The notes under the pieces: generated by a model | The model's database searches: none | What the model was told of the DNA's origin: nothing | The model's input: the letters and a program-made list of their open reading frames with translations, nothing else | DNA from: Nocardia alba NBRC 108234 | GTDB taxonomy: Bacteria; Actinomycetota; Actinomycetes; Mycobacteriales; Mycobacteriaceae | DNA length: 64,000 bases | Assembly (NCBI RefSeq): GCF_001612665.1 | Contig: NZ_BDAX01000002.1 | Coordinates: forward strand, 434,001-498,000 | Reading direction: 5' to 3' | Position numbers and translations under genes: made by a program | Shown here: piece after piece, positions 10,377 through 18,987 of the stretch | How positions within the stretch are numbered: position 1 is the stretch's first letter | Layout: each line of letters begins with the position of its first letter

Positions 10377-11777
10377 ATGACTGTCACCAGCCCTGCCAAC
10401 ACTTCCCCTGCCACCGCGCGGGCCACGGGTTCCGTCGGCCTCAACCGGATCACCGCCGACGACGACCTGTTCTTCAAACTGCACAGCCTCTACCCGAACG
10501 CCCTGGTCAACCAACTGGCGTACCGCTTCGACACCGCCGTGGACCGGGATCTGCTCGCCGACTGGCACGCGCACCTGGCGACCGGGTTCATCGCGCGGCG
10601 GGTCCGCACGACGCGTTTCCCGATCGCCCGCGCGCACTGGGAGCCCGCCACCGAATCACTGCCGTTGCGCTGGTCGGACACGCCGATTCCCGAAAGCCGG
10701 GTCCTCGACTGGTTTCTCGAGCAGGCCGCGGTCGAGTTCGACCCCGAGCGCGGGCTCGTGTGGGAGCTCGCGGGCGCGCCACTCGAATCCGGTGGCACCG
10801 TGGTCACCTTGGTCGCCTCGCACGTGGCGTGCGACGGCGGCGCCATGATGCACGCGATCGTCGACTCCCTGGACCGGCTCAACCGCGGGCAGGCACCCGA
10901 CCGCCTCGCCGGCGCGGGCAGACTCGTCGGCCCGGTGGCAGGCGCGGGCCGTTTCGCCGCCGACCTCGCCGATGCTCGCGGGCAACTGCGTGCCGTCGTT
11001 CGCGGCATCGGGGCGGCGCGCCGGGCACGCGGGGTCAGTGAACCGGCCCGCAACCCGCGGCCCGCCGCGCCACGGCTGCCGCACGCCGATACCTGGCAGG
11101 CCGCCGAGGCCATCGTCCAGCTCGACCTCGCCGACTGGGACGCGGTGGCCGCCGCGCACGGCGGCACCACCAACGGCCTGCTGATCGGCGTCGCGGTCGG
11201 GCTGCTCGGGCGCAGCGGCCGTGTCGCCGACGGCGCCGAGGTTCGCGTCGACATTCCGCATTCGATGCGCCAGGCCGACGACCCCCGCGCCAACGCCACC
11301 ACCGGGCTGCCGATCAGCGTCGGCTACCGCGCGGGCGAACGCGCCGATCTGCCCGCGATCCGCGCGGCGCTCAAGGCCGCGGGCCTGGCCTACCGCGATC
11401 CGGCGACCATCCCACCCATCCAGCACCTGCAACCGGTGCAGATGTTGTTGCCGAAGGTGGTCCTGCACCGGTTCGCCCGCACCGCCAAGGCGCCGGAATG
11501 CCTGTGCACCAATATGGGTCGCACCGCGCAGAACATCGCGGTCCTCGGGTCACACCGCGCACGCGACGTCATCATGCGCCCGGTGGTCAATCCCGGTCCT
11601 GTCGAGTTGTTCCGCCAGGTAGAGGTCGGCGTCAATCTCGCGTTCTCCTGCGATGACGACACCGTGACACTCGTGGTCACCGGCGGCGACCCCGACCGGT
11701 TCCCCACCCGCGCGGCACTGCGCGAGCTGTTGGCCGCCGAGTTCGCGGACTGGGGGCTGACGCCGCGCTTCTGGTGA
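10377..11777 (+). CDS. Condensation-domain acyltransferase, cassette A gene 5
   Basis: 466 residues, a second and different stand-alone condensation-superfamily protein. The HxxxDG motif is H149-V-A-C-D153-G in SHVACDGGAMMHA. Other landmarks shared with the cassette B paralogue are NRITADDDLF near the N-terminus, RVDIPHSMR and DPRANATTGLPISV in the middle, CLCTNMG, and the identical C-terminal WGLTPRFW. A GAGGAG ribosome site precedes the ATG. Having two unlike acyltransferases per cassette suggests two acylation events, or an acylation plus an esterification with an alcohol. Substrates are unknown. Confidence 0.82.
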   Translation: MTVTSPANTSPATARATGSVGLNRITADDDLFFKLHSLYPNALVNQLAYRFDTAVDRDLLADWHAHLATGFIARRVRTTRFPIARAHWEPATESLPLRWSDTPIPESRVLDWFLEQAAVEFDPERGLVWELAGAPLESGGTVVTLVASHVACDGGAMMHAIVDSLDRLNRGQAPDRLAGAGRLVGPVAGAGRFAADLADARGQLRAVVRGIGAARRARGVSEPARNPRPAAPRLPHADTWQAAEAIVQLDLADWDAVAAAHGGTTNGLLIGVAVGLLGRSGRVADGAEVRVDIPHSMRQADDPRANATTGLPISVGYRAGERADLPAIRAALKAAGLAYRDPATIPPIQHLQPVQMLLPKVVLHRFARTAKAPECLCTNMGRTAQNIAVLGSHRARDVIMRPVVNPGPVELFRQVEVGVNLAFSCDDDTVTLVVTGGDPDRFPTRAALRELLAAEFADWGLTPRFW

Positions 11778-11796
11778 AAGGCTCGCCGGTTCGGGT

Positions 11797-12195
11797 CTAG
11801 GAGGCTTCCTCGACGAAGCCGGCAGCAGCGTCGACCTGATCGATCCGCAGCGCGAACCGGAATCCGCACGCGGCCTCGAGCGAAGCGGAACCTCCCTGCG
11901 CGCGGTTGCGCACCTCGACGCTCACATCGAGGTCGTCGAACCCCACGTGGAACCGTTGCGCCATCCACAACGGGGTGTGCCACGCCGTCTGCCCGGCGAG
12001 CACATCGCCGGGACCGGGCCGGAAGTCCCGCAGCCGCACGCAAACCGGCGTGTACCCGTCGGTGTCGGGCGCGAGGTACAGCACCACCGGGCCGTGCATC
12101 TCGATCAGCAGTCGCAACACCCGCAACGCGTCATCACTGGCTTCGACCGCACGGTGGCGATGATCTACCTTGCGGCCGTGTGGATGTCGAACCAT
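11797..12195 (-). CDS. Hypothetical protein, 132 residues
   Basis: I do not recognise this protein. It is soluble and acidic in its C-terminal half, with RVLRLLIEMHGPVVLYLAPDT in the middle and FHVGFDDLDVSVEVRNRA later. The ATG at 12195 follows a GAGGAG site. The same frame stays open back to 12420 (207 residues), but the extra residues have low-complexity Arg/Ser composition after the first 35. It is convergent with cassette A and points away from the beta-lactone genes. Its start lies inside an inverted repeat (12191-12249), which could autoregulate it. Confidence 0.5.
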   Translation of the reverse strand: MVRHPHGRKVDHRHRAVEASDDALRVLRLLIEMHGPVVLYLAPDTDGYTPVCVRLRDFRPGPGDVLAGQTAWHTPLWMAQRFHVGFDDLDVSVEVRNRAQGGSASLEAACGFRFALRIDQVDAAAGFVEEAS

Positions 12196-12249
12196 AGTGC
12201 ACTCCTCGCTACTTCTGGACGGTGAATCGCGTTCGGAGCACACTATGGT
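12191..12249. repeat. Imperfect inverted repeat at the start of the 132-residue gene
   Basis: Arms ACCATAGTGCACTC (12191-12204) and GAGCACACTATGGT (12236-12249) match at 12 of 14 positions when one is reverse-complemented, with a 31-base loop. It covers the start codon and ribosome site of the minus-strand gene. It could be an operator, an RNA hairpin or the relic of a small mobile element. Confidence 0.5.
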
Positions 12250-12764
12250 GGCGCAAGGTTGGTCCGGGGTTGGTGCCCGGCCGATTCCGCGCGGATCGTG
12301 GCACGCCCGGCGACGATGACCCACCGGCCAGGCCGCCGCTTCGAGTAGTCGCTCGGCCGCGCGTCGCCGGTCGGCGGACTGGTTCTCGCAGACAAAGTTC
12401 ACGAGAGCGCTTGTGCTCATAAACCAAGTCCGCCTGTCTCAAAATTAATTCGACGGCGTAAACAATCGTGAAGTGACTCACTGCGTGAGCACCGTTCCGC
12501 AGCGCCGCATCACCGCGACGAAGTCGATCCGATCGATTGCCGTACTATTGCCAACAATCGAGTAATTGCCTCCTCCCAGGTGATATGCGCCACCGTAACG
12601 GGTTGCCGGAATTCCCGTAACACTATGTCGCACAAACATTTTCATGCCGAACAGTGCGCTGGATCACTGCACCTGACGACGCCGAACGACCGGTAGGGTT
12701 CGATTCCACCGGCACTAGCGTTTTCGTCCGGCAACCCATTCTTCGACCGCATCCGGGAGCTCAC
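12250..12764. other. Intergenic region upstream of the beta-lactone genes
   Basis: About 500 bases without a convincing gene. The left half is GC-rich, and the short open frames in it lack ribosome sites and have odd composition. The right half (about 12430-12660) is AT-richer, contains a CTCAC-TGC-GTGAG dyad at 12477-12489, and probably holds the promoter of the 12765-18681 gene set. I cannot point to one convincing -10/-35 pair. Confidence 0.4.
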
Positions 12765-13814
12765 GTGTCACAATCGCGTTTCGAATCCATCGGGGCATAT
12801 CTTCCGTCGAACATCCTGTCCACCACCGAATTGATCTCCCGGCTGGCAACGCCGCCGTCCTTCGATCTGGAGCGCATCACCGGCGTGAAAGAACGCCGGG
12901 TGCGCGACACCCGCCCGGAATCGGTCGAGGACTCGTTCACCCTCGCCGTCAACGCCGCGCAGGACTGCCTGTCACGGTCGCGCTACGCGCCGGGCGAGCT
13001 GGACGTGATCATCTCGTGCTCGATCACCCGCAGCAACGACGGCACCCGCATGTTCATGGAGCCCTCGTTCGCGTCGACGATCGCCAAGACCGTCGGCGCC
13101 GAGCGGGCCATCACCTTCGACGTCTCCAACGCGTGCGCCGGAATGCTCACCAGCACTTACATTCTGGACCGGATGATCCGCTCCGGCGTGGTGCGCAACG
13201 GCATGGTGGTCAGCGGCGAGGCGATCACCCCCATCGCCGAGACCGCGGTGAACGAGATCACCGAGAAATACGATCTGCAGTTCGCGTCGCTGTCGGTGGG
13301 CGACTCCGGGTGCGCGATCGTGCTCGACCGCGCGGTCGACGACGCCGACAAGATCCACTACGTCGAATTGTTCACCGCCGCGGAGCATTCGCACCTGTGC
13401 CTGGGCATGCCGAGCGACAAGTCCTCGGGCGTCGCGCTCTACACCGACAACCGCAAGATGCACAACGAGGCGCGGTTCCTGCTCTGGCCCGACGCCCAGG
13501 GCGACTTCCTCGAGCAGCAGGGTCGCGACTTCGCCGGCGAGCAGTTCGACTACATCATCCATCACCAGTTCGGCGCTGCCGCGGTGCCCTATATCAACGC
13601 GGTGGCCGCGCGCGAGTTCGGCGCCGAGATCCCGCCGGATCTCAATGTGATCGAGAAGTACGGAAACACCTCGACCACTTCACATTTCATCGTTCTGCAC
13701 GATCAGCTCGCCGACGACAACATCGCGGCGGGGTCGAAACTGCTCATGGTGCCCGCCGCGTCGGGCGTCGTCGCGGGGTTCCTGTCCGCCACCATCTCCT
13801 CCCTGAAGGTCTGA
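12765..13814 (+). CDS. nltA: KAS III/OleA-type acyl-condensing enzyme, catalytically complete subunit
   Basis: 349 residues of the thiolase superfamily. The catalytic triad is visible as Cys124 in DVSNACAGM, His267 in IIHHQFGAA and Asn301 in KYGNTSTTS. Glu99 in RMFMEPSF matches the position where OleA-type enzymes use a glutamate for non-decarboxylative Claisen condensation. Predicted role: head-to-head condensation of two fatty acyl-CoAs to a beta-keto acid. GTG at 12765 is chosen because GGGAG lies upstream and the fold begins at RFESIGAYLP. It is followed at nine bases by a degenerate paralogue, as in the LstA/LstB (lipstatin) and NltA/NltB (nocardiolactone) pairs. The symbol is assigned by context. 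Confidence 0.85.
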   Translation: MSQSRFESIGAYLPSNILSTTELISRLATPPSFDLERITGVKERRVRDTRPESVEDSFTLAVNAAQDCLSRSRYAPGELDVIISCSITRSNDGTRMFMEPSFASTIAKTVGAERAITFDVSNACAGMLTSTYILDRMIRSGVVRNGMVVSGEAITPIAETAVNEITEKYDLQFASLSVGDSGCAIVLDRAVDDADKIHYVELFTAAEHSHLCLGMPSDKSSGVALYTDNRKMHNEARFLLWPDAQGDFLEQQGRDFAGEQFDYIIHHQFGAAAVPYINAVAAREFGAEIPPDLNVIEKYGNTSTTSHFIVLHDQLADDNIAAGSKLLMVPAASGVVAGFLSATISSLKV

Positions 13815-13823
13815 GGTCAACAC

Positions 13824-14723
13824 ATGGGCATCCGCATCCGCGCCACGGGCACGAGCACGTCGACCGACACCCACAGCGTCGTCACCCACAGCGGGCGCGC
13901 CGCCGCGCAATGTCTGGAGCGGGCCGGCGTCCGCCCCGACCAGGTCGGCGTGCTGATCAATACCGGCGTGTTCCGCGACTCGAACACCGTGGAACCGGCA
14001 GTGGCCGCGCTGATCCAGAAGGCGGCGGGTATCGGGCTCGACTACACCAAGGCCGATCCGCGGACCTTCTCCTTCGATCTGATGAACGGCGCGGTCGGCG
14101 TCGTCAATGCCGTCCAGGTGGCGGGCTCGGTCTTGACGACGGGTAGTACCGAGCACGTCCTGATCGTCGCGGGCGATACGCATCCATCGTTGGCCAGGTC
14201 GAGCGCCGACGCCGAATTCCCTTATGCCACCTCGGGTGCCGCGCTGCTGCTCGAGCAGGTCGACGACCCCGAGGGCTTCGGCCCGGTGCACACCGCGACC
14301 GCGCCCGGCACTCCCGCCGGACAGGCCTACGTCGACACGGCCGCCATGGGCACCGTCGGACGAACACTGATGACGGTCGAACGCGAACCCGACTACGAGG
14401 ACCGAATCCTCGCGGTTGCCACCGACGTCGCGCACTCCGCGCTCACCGACCTCGACACTGCTACCGTCGCGTTGATCGCGTCCACCCCGAGTCCGCGTTT
14501 CCCCGGGCGGCTCGCCGACGCGCTCGGCATCGACCAGGCCGCGGTGCGGGTACCCGACCTGTCCGACGGCGACCCGCACACCGCCGCCCTGCCGTTGGCC
14601 TACGCTCGCGCGAACGCCGAGGGCACTCTCGCCGGCTACACCCACGTGCTGTTCGTCGCCGCGGGTGCGGGCCCGTCCGCGGCCGCCACGCTGTACCGAC
14701 TACCCGCGGAGACCACGGCGTGA
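13824..14723 (+). CDS. nltB: KAS III-like partner subunit lacking the catalytic triad
   Basis: 299 residues, a shortened thiolase-fold protein. Where the partner has FDVSNACAG, this protein has FDLMNGAVG, so the catalytic Cys is replaced by Ala. No HQ or YGN block for His and Asn can be found in the C-terminal half. A glutamate is retained (Glu57 in NTVEPAVAALIQ), aligning with Glu99 of the partner. In lipstatin biosynthesis a KAS III heterodimer pairs an active subunit with a variant one, so a heterodimer with the upstream protein is expected. The ORF overlaps the ligase gene by GTGA. Confidence 0.78.
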   Translation: MGIRIRATGTSTSTDTHSVVTHSGRAAAQCLERAGVRPDQVGVLINTGVFRDSNTVEPAVAALIQKAAGIGLDYTKADPRTFSFDLMNGAVGVVNAVQVAGSVLTTGSTEHVLIVAGDTHPSLARSSADAEFPYATSGAALLLEQVDDPEGFGPVHTATAPGTPAGQAYVDTAAMGTVGRTLMTVEREPDYEDRILAVATDVAHSALTDLDTATVALIASTPSPRFPGRLADALGIDQAAVRVPDLSDGDPHTAALPLAYARANAEGTLAGYTHVLFVAAGAGPSAAATLYRLPAETTA

Positions 14724-16378
14724 CGACGGCGACCTACTGGGCGACGATCGACCGGTTCCGGGCGCTCGCCGACCAGGAGCCCGATCGCGAGGCGGTCATC
14801 TATCCCGACGGCACCGCCGCCGACGGGCTGCCCGAGTACCGCCATCTCAGCTACCGCGACCTCGACCGCTGGTCAGACGCCATCGCCGAACATCTCACCG
14901 ATTCCGGGGTGGGCAGCGGCACCCGCACCATCGTGCTCGTGCTGCCGAGCCCGCAGCTGTACGCGATCCTGTTCGCGCTGTTGAAGATCGGCGCCGTTCC
15001 GGTCGTCATCGATCCGGGCATGGGCGTGCGCCGCATGGTGCACTGCCTGCGCGCGGTCGAGGCGGAGGCGTTCATCGGAATCCCGCAGGCGCATGCCCTG
15101 CGGGTGCTGTTCCCGCGAAGTTTCCGGCGCGTACGCACCACGCTCACCGTGGGGCGTCGCTGGTTCTGGGGTGGACCGACCCTGGATTCGTGGGCTCGCA
15201 CCCCGTCGGGCACGCTGCCCGAGCGAGTTCCCGCCGAGTCCGACCAGTTGCTGATCATCGGATTCACCACGGGCAGTACCGGTCCCGCCAAAGCCGTCGA
15301 GCTGACGCACGGCAACCTCGCCGCGATGGTGGAGCAGGTGCATGCCGCTCGGGGGAACACCCCACCCCACACCTCGCTCGTGACGCTGCCGCTGGTCGGT
15401 GTGCTCGACCTGCTGCTGGGATCGAGATGTGTGTTGCCGCCGCTGATTCCGAGCAAAGTCGGCTCGACCGATCCGGCGCACGTGGTCGACGCGATCCAGC
15501 GTTTCGGGGTGCGCACGATGTTCGCCTCGCCCGCGGTCCTCATCCCGCTGCTGGAACGGTTGCGCGCGCATCCGGTCGAGCTGGACTCGCTGGCCAGCAT
15601 CTTCTCCGGTGGCGCACCCGTTCCGCACTGGTGTGTCGCCGGATTACGCGAGGTCTTGCGCCCCGATGTCGAGATCTACGCCGGATACGGCTCGACCGAG
15701 GCGCTGCCCATGTCGACGATCGAATCGCGGGAACTACTCGACGGTTTGGTCGAACGCGCCACCAGCGGTGCGGGCACCTGCATCGGCAGGCCCACCGATC
15801 GCGTGCGGGTACGGCTGCTCGCCATCAGCGATGACCCGGTCGCGACCTGGGCCGACACCGAGGAACTCGCCCCGGGCGAAGTCGGCGAGATCGTGGTCAC
15901 GGGTCCGAATGTGAGTACCCGCTACTACTGGCCCGCACAGGCCAATGCCGCGGGCAAGATCAGCGACGGCGCGCGGACCTGGCATCGCACCGGCGATCTG
16001 GGGTGGCTCGACGAGCAGGGTCGAATCTGGTTCTGCGGGCGCAAGAGCCAGCGGATCACGACCATGCTCGGCCCGATGTTCACCGTGCAGGTCGAGCAGG
16101 TCTTCACCGCGGTCGCCGGGGTCGCGCGGACGGCGCTGGTCGGTGTCGGCGCCCCCGGCGCCCAGCGACCGGTGCTGTGTGTGGAGCTCGAACCCGGCGC
16201 GGACGCGATGGCCGCGCTCACCCGATTGCGCACGCGCGCTACCGAATTCGATACTCTGGTGCCGATCACGGAGTTCCTCGTACATCCGAGCTTCCCTGTC
16301 GATATCCGGCACAACGCCAAGATCGGCCGCGAACAACTCGCCCGCTGGGCCACGAAGAAACTGGACTCGCGACGATGA
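14720..16378 (+). CDS. nltC: OleC-type beta-lactone synthetase (ANL superfamily)
   Basis: 552 residues of the adenylate-forming superfamily. The phosphate loop is TTGSTG (183-188), the adenine region is YAGYGSTEALP, and the hinge region is TGDLGWLDEQGRIWFCGRK. The C-terminal HPSFPVDIRHNAKIGREQLA is the hallmark of OleC proteins rather than acyl-CoA ligases. OleC homologues adenylate a beta-hydroxy acid and close it to a beta-lactone. The GTG start overlaps the previous stop (GTGA) and the stop overlaps the next start (ATGA). Assignment to the OleC family is strong; the exact chain lengths are not visible in the sequence. Confidence 0.9.
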   Translation: MTTATYWATIDRFRALADQEPDREAVIYPDGTAADGLPEYRHLSYRDLDRWSDAIAEHLTDSGVGSGTRTIVLVLPSPQLYAILFALLKIGAVPVVIDPGMGVRRMVHCLRAVEAEAFIGIPQAHALRVLFPRSFRRVRTTLTVGRRWFWGGPTLDSWARTPSGTLPERVPAESDQLLIIGFTTGSTGPAKAVELTHGNLAAMVEQVHAARGNTPPHTSLVTLPLVGVLDLLLGSRCVLPPLIPSKVGSTDPAHVVDAIQRFGVRTMFASPAVLIPLLERLRAHPVELDSLASIFSGGAPVPHWCVAGLREVLRPDVEIYAGYGSTEALPMSTIESRELLDGLVERATSGAGTCIGRPTDRVRVRLLAISDDPVATWADTEELAPGEVGEIVVTGPNVSTRYYWPAQANAAGKISDGARTWHRTGDLGWLDEQGRIWFCGRKSQRITTMLGPMFTVQVEQVFTAVAGVARTALVGVGAPGAQRPVLCVELEPGADAMAALTRLRTRATEFDTLVPITEFLVHPSFPVDIRHNAKIGREQLARWATKKLDSRR

Positions 16379-17418
16379 AGATCCTGGTCACCGGCGCGTC
16401 CGGATTCCTCGGCGGCGCCATCGTGCGGGCGCTGATCGCGGCGGGCAACGACGATGTCTCGATCCTGGTGCGGCGCACCAGCGTTCTCGACGATCTGGGC
16501 CCCGCCGCCGAGCACGTCACGCTCGTCTACGGCGACCTCGCCGACGCGGCGTCTCTGCGCAGGGCCACCAGCGGCATGGACGCGGTGATCCACAGCGCGG
16601 CGCGGGTCGACGAACGCGGTACCAGGGACCGCTTCTGGACCGAGAACGTGCGGGCCACCGAGCTCCTCCTGGACGCGGCGCGCCGCGGCGGCGCGAGCCG
16701 GTTCGTCTTCATCTCGAGTCCGAGTGCCCTGATGGAGCGAGACGGTGGCGATCAGGTCGAGGTGAACGAGTCGCTGCCCTATCCGAGTCGCTATCTCAAC
16801 CACTACTCCGAAACCAAAGCCGCGGCCGAACGTGCCGTACTGGCCGCTGACACACCGGAATTCACGACGGTGGCGCTGCGGCCGCGCGCGATCTGGGGCG
16901 CGGGCGACCGATCGGGGCCGATCGTTCGGTTGCTCGACCGGACCGCCGCGGGCTCGCTGCCCGACCTGTCCTACGGTCGCACCGTCGAGGCCTCGCTGTG
17001 TCACGTGGACAATATCGTGCACGCCAGTCTGCTGGCGGTGCGCTCGGACGCGGTGGGTGGCAAGGCCTATTTCATCGCCGATGCCGAGAAGACCGATGTC
17101 TGGGGATTTCTCGGCGAGGTCGCCACTCGCCTGGGACTGCGGCCCCCGACGCGCCGACCGAACCCGCGCGTGCTCGCCGCGGTCGTCGCGACCATCGAGA
17201 CGATCTGGCGCATACCGGCGGTGGCGAATCGCTGGTCACCACCGTTGTCGCGCTATGCCGTCGCGCTGATGACACGCACCGCCACCTACGACACCGGGGC
17301 GGCACGCCGCGATCTCGGCTACGCGCCCGTGGTGGATCGCGACACCGGTCTGACCGAATTCCTGGCATGGCTCGACGAACAGGGCGGCATCGAAGTGCTC
17401 GCCGAGGACCTTCGATAG
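16375..17418 (+). CDS. nltD: OleD-type beta-keto acid reductase (3-beta-HSD/SDR family)
   Basis: 347 residues, an extended short-chain dehydrogenase. The Rossmann motif is GASGFLGG at 7-14, the catalytic pair is Tyr144 and Lys148 in YSETK, and the Ser context is FISSPSAL. The 3-beta-hydroxysteroid dehydrogenase-like LRPRAIWGAGD follows. In olefin and beta-lactone clusters this enzyme reduces the OleA product to the beta-hydroxy acid that OleC closes. Gene order here (KAS pair, OleC, OleD) supports that role. The ATG overlaps the nltC stop by four bases. Confidence 0.87.
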   Translation: MKILVTGASGFLGGAIVRALIAAGNDDVSILVRRTSVLDDLGPAAEHVTLVYGDLADAASLRRATSGMDAVIHSAARVDERGTRDRFWTENVRATELLLDAARRGGASRFVFISSPSALMERDGGDQVEVNESLPYPSRYLNHYSETKAAAERAVLAADTPEFTTVALRPRAIWGAGDRSGPIVRLLDRTAAGSLPDLSYGRTVEASLCHVDNIVHASLLAVRSDAVGGKAYFIADAEKTDVWGFLGEVATRLGLRPPTRRPNPRVLAAVVATIETIWRIPAVANRWSPPLSRYAVALMTRTATYDTGAARRDLGYAPVVDRDTGLTEFLAWLDEQGGIEVLAEDLR

Positions 17419-17478
17419 TTCGCGGCGTGTGCTCGCCCGACACCTTCGCGCACCACCGACGACGCCCAGGAGGCAATC

Positions 17479-18681
17479 ATGAACGGCACCAACGTTTTCC
17501 GTCGTCCGGTGACGACCACCGAGCGGATGTACTTCCCGATGCGCGAGCTGGCCCCGCCGTTCCTCATGCAGCTCGCGATTCCCGGTGAGGGCAACATAGA
17601 CCCGGAGTCATTGCGCTCAGCGGTAACCATCGCAGCGGCGGCCACCCCCGGCGCGCGACTGCGACGCCGCGGCGACGAATGGGTCGACAGCGACATCGTC
17701 CCGGCCGTGCGCGTGGTCGACCACCGGCTGAGCTACCCCGCCCTGGAAACCGATCCCGTCCTCACCGGCGCGATCGGACCGACCGCTGATGCCACCGTCG
17801 AGGTACTCCTGCTCACCGGCGCGCCGACAACACTGATCTTCCGCGTCTTCCACGGTGTGATGGACGGCGTCGGCATGGTGACATGGGCGAGGAACGTGCT
17901 GCGCGCACTGCGCGGCGAGGATCCGGTTCCCCAGCGCGATCCGATCGCCGACCAGGAGCTCGTCGCGAAAGTCGGCGCCGCGGGCAGGCCGACTCCGATG
18001 ATCCCGCGCTACCGCACCGCCCTCGGCCGAGGCCGGCAGCATCGCGATCTCGCGCCCCATCTCCTGCGTCATCGCCGGATCGAGGCCGCCGGTCCCGGCG
18101 CGCTGGCCCGCGTCTGCGCCCTGCTGGCCGCCGAGACCCCCGGCACTTCGCGCATCATGATGCCCGTCGACCTCCGTCGCCACGATCCCGACCTGCGCTC
18201 CACCGCCAACCTCGCGCTGCCCCTGTTCCTCGATATCGAGCCCGGTCGCGACTGGACCTCGATCAAGGACCAGATCAAATCGGGACTGCGCGAACGGCGC
18301 GAGCTCGATCAGCTGGCCAACACCCGCATCACGCTGATCCCGGACTCGATCAATCGCGGCGTGTTGCGCGCCACGAACTGGCTCGGCGCCCGCCTCGACC
18401 GAAACCTCGCCTCCGCCACCGTCTCCCACATGGGCCGATTCACTACCGATGAGCTCGCCGTCCCCGGCTTCCGGCCGACCGGACTGTTCGTCCTGCCCCA
18501 GCACAGCGTCGCCATGCCCCTGCTGTTCGGGCTGACCGAGTTCGACGGCCACACCGACCTGACCGTGTCGGCCCGCAACGGCGCGGGGATCGAGTCCCGC
18601 CTCGAGGCCCTACTCGATCGCATCGTCGCGATGCTCGAAGCCGAACTTCCCACCCACAGCCCGGCGGACCGGTCACAGTAG
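17479..18681 (+). CDS. Condensation-superfamily acyltransferase at the end of the beta-lactone locus
   Basis: 400 residues. HxxxDG is H125-G-V-M-D129-G in FHGVMDGVGM. A later block SRIMMPVDLRRHDPDLRSTANLALPL resembles other stand-alone acyltransferases of this superfamily. It differs from the cassette acyltransferases, being shorter and lacking their shared blocks. AGGAGG lies upstream, and it starts 60 bases after nltD in the same direction, so co-transcription is likely. If the lipid is hydroxylated it could be esterified by this enzyme, comparable to the ester side chain of lipstatin. That role is inference. Confidence 0.78.
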   Translation: MNGTNVFRRPVTTTERMYFPMRELAPPFLMQLAIPGEGNIDPESLRSAVTIAAAATPGARLRRRGDEWVDSDIVPAVRVVDHRLSYPALETDPVLTGAIGPTADATVEVLLLTGAPTTLIFRVFHGVMDGVGMVTWARNVLRALRGEDPVPQRDPIADQELVAKVGAAGRPTPMIPRYRTALGRGRQHRDLAPHLLRHRRIEAAGPGALARVCALLAAETPGTSRIMMPVDLRRHDPDLRSTANLALPLFLDIEPGRDWTSIKDQIKSGLRERRELDQLANTRITLIPDSINRGVLRATNWLGARLDRNLASATVSHMGRFTTDELAVPGFRPTGLFVLPQHSVAMPLLFGLTEFDGHTDLTVSARNGAGIESRLEALLDRIVAMLEAELPTHSPADRSQ

Positions 18682-18716
18682 CCACACCCGCACCATCGGC
18701 GACCCGGGTCGCCACC

Positions 18717-18896
18717 GTGACTATCCTGGACCTCGTGGGCATCATCGGCGAACTCTTCCCAGGCAAGAAGCTGCAGAACGAAGGCAGCGGCGACTCCAAC
18801 GGCCAACCCCACCTCGACTTGGACCTCGAAGCAGGCGTCATCCGCGTTTCCGGCACTGCCACCCAGCGCCCGACCGACGACGAACCCGACGCCTGA
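18717..18896 (+). CDS. Small acidic hypothetical protein, 59 residues
   Basis: A short open frame with coding-like third-position GC and a stable pattern: a hydrophobic start (TILDLVGIIGELFPG), a basic KK, then an acidic tail with HLDLDLEAGVIRVSG. GTG at 18717 gives 59 residues; GTG at 18735 gives 53. It could be a conserved actinobacterial small protein, but I cannot name a family. It lies 35 bases after the acyltransferase and may be co-transcribed. Confidence 0.45.
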   Translation: MTILDLVGIIGELFPGKKLQNEGSGDSNGQPHLDLDLEAGVIRVSGTATQRPTDDEPDA

Positions 18897-18987
18897 CCGG
18901 CGCTCATCGCCGGTCGCGCGCGATCCACGGGTCGTCGGTCACCGACCGCGCACCGTGCCCGATCGCGGCGCGGCCGGTTCGCCAGGG

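Larger units (their letters stand above)
5867..11777 (+). repeat. Cassette A: first copy of a five-gene direct duplication
   Basis: Five co-directional genes (acyltransferase, glycosyltransferase, ABC ATPase, ABC permease, acyltransferase) recur in the same order and orientation at 32314-38399. Stretches are nearly identical at the DNA level, for example around 9672-9760 and 36318-36410 in the permease genes. Other parts have diverged, so this is an old or selectively maintained duplication rather than a fresh one. Confidence 0.9.

Noticed and set aside
5867..11777. Stand-alone condensation proteins as pieces of an NRPS
   Set aside because: No adenylation, carrier or thioesterase domains are present; the HxxxD proteins are independent acyltransferases.
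12209..12481. Minus-strand 90-codon frame before the lactone genes
   Set aside because: It overlaps another open frame and reads as Arg/Ser/Pro-rich low complexity; at best a degraded remnant.
14720..16378. Interpretation of nltC as a fatty acyl-CoA ligase
   Set aside because: The C-terminal FPVDIRHNAKIGREQL block and the gene context match OleC-type beta-lactone synthetases better.
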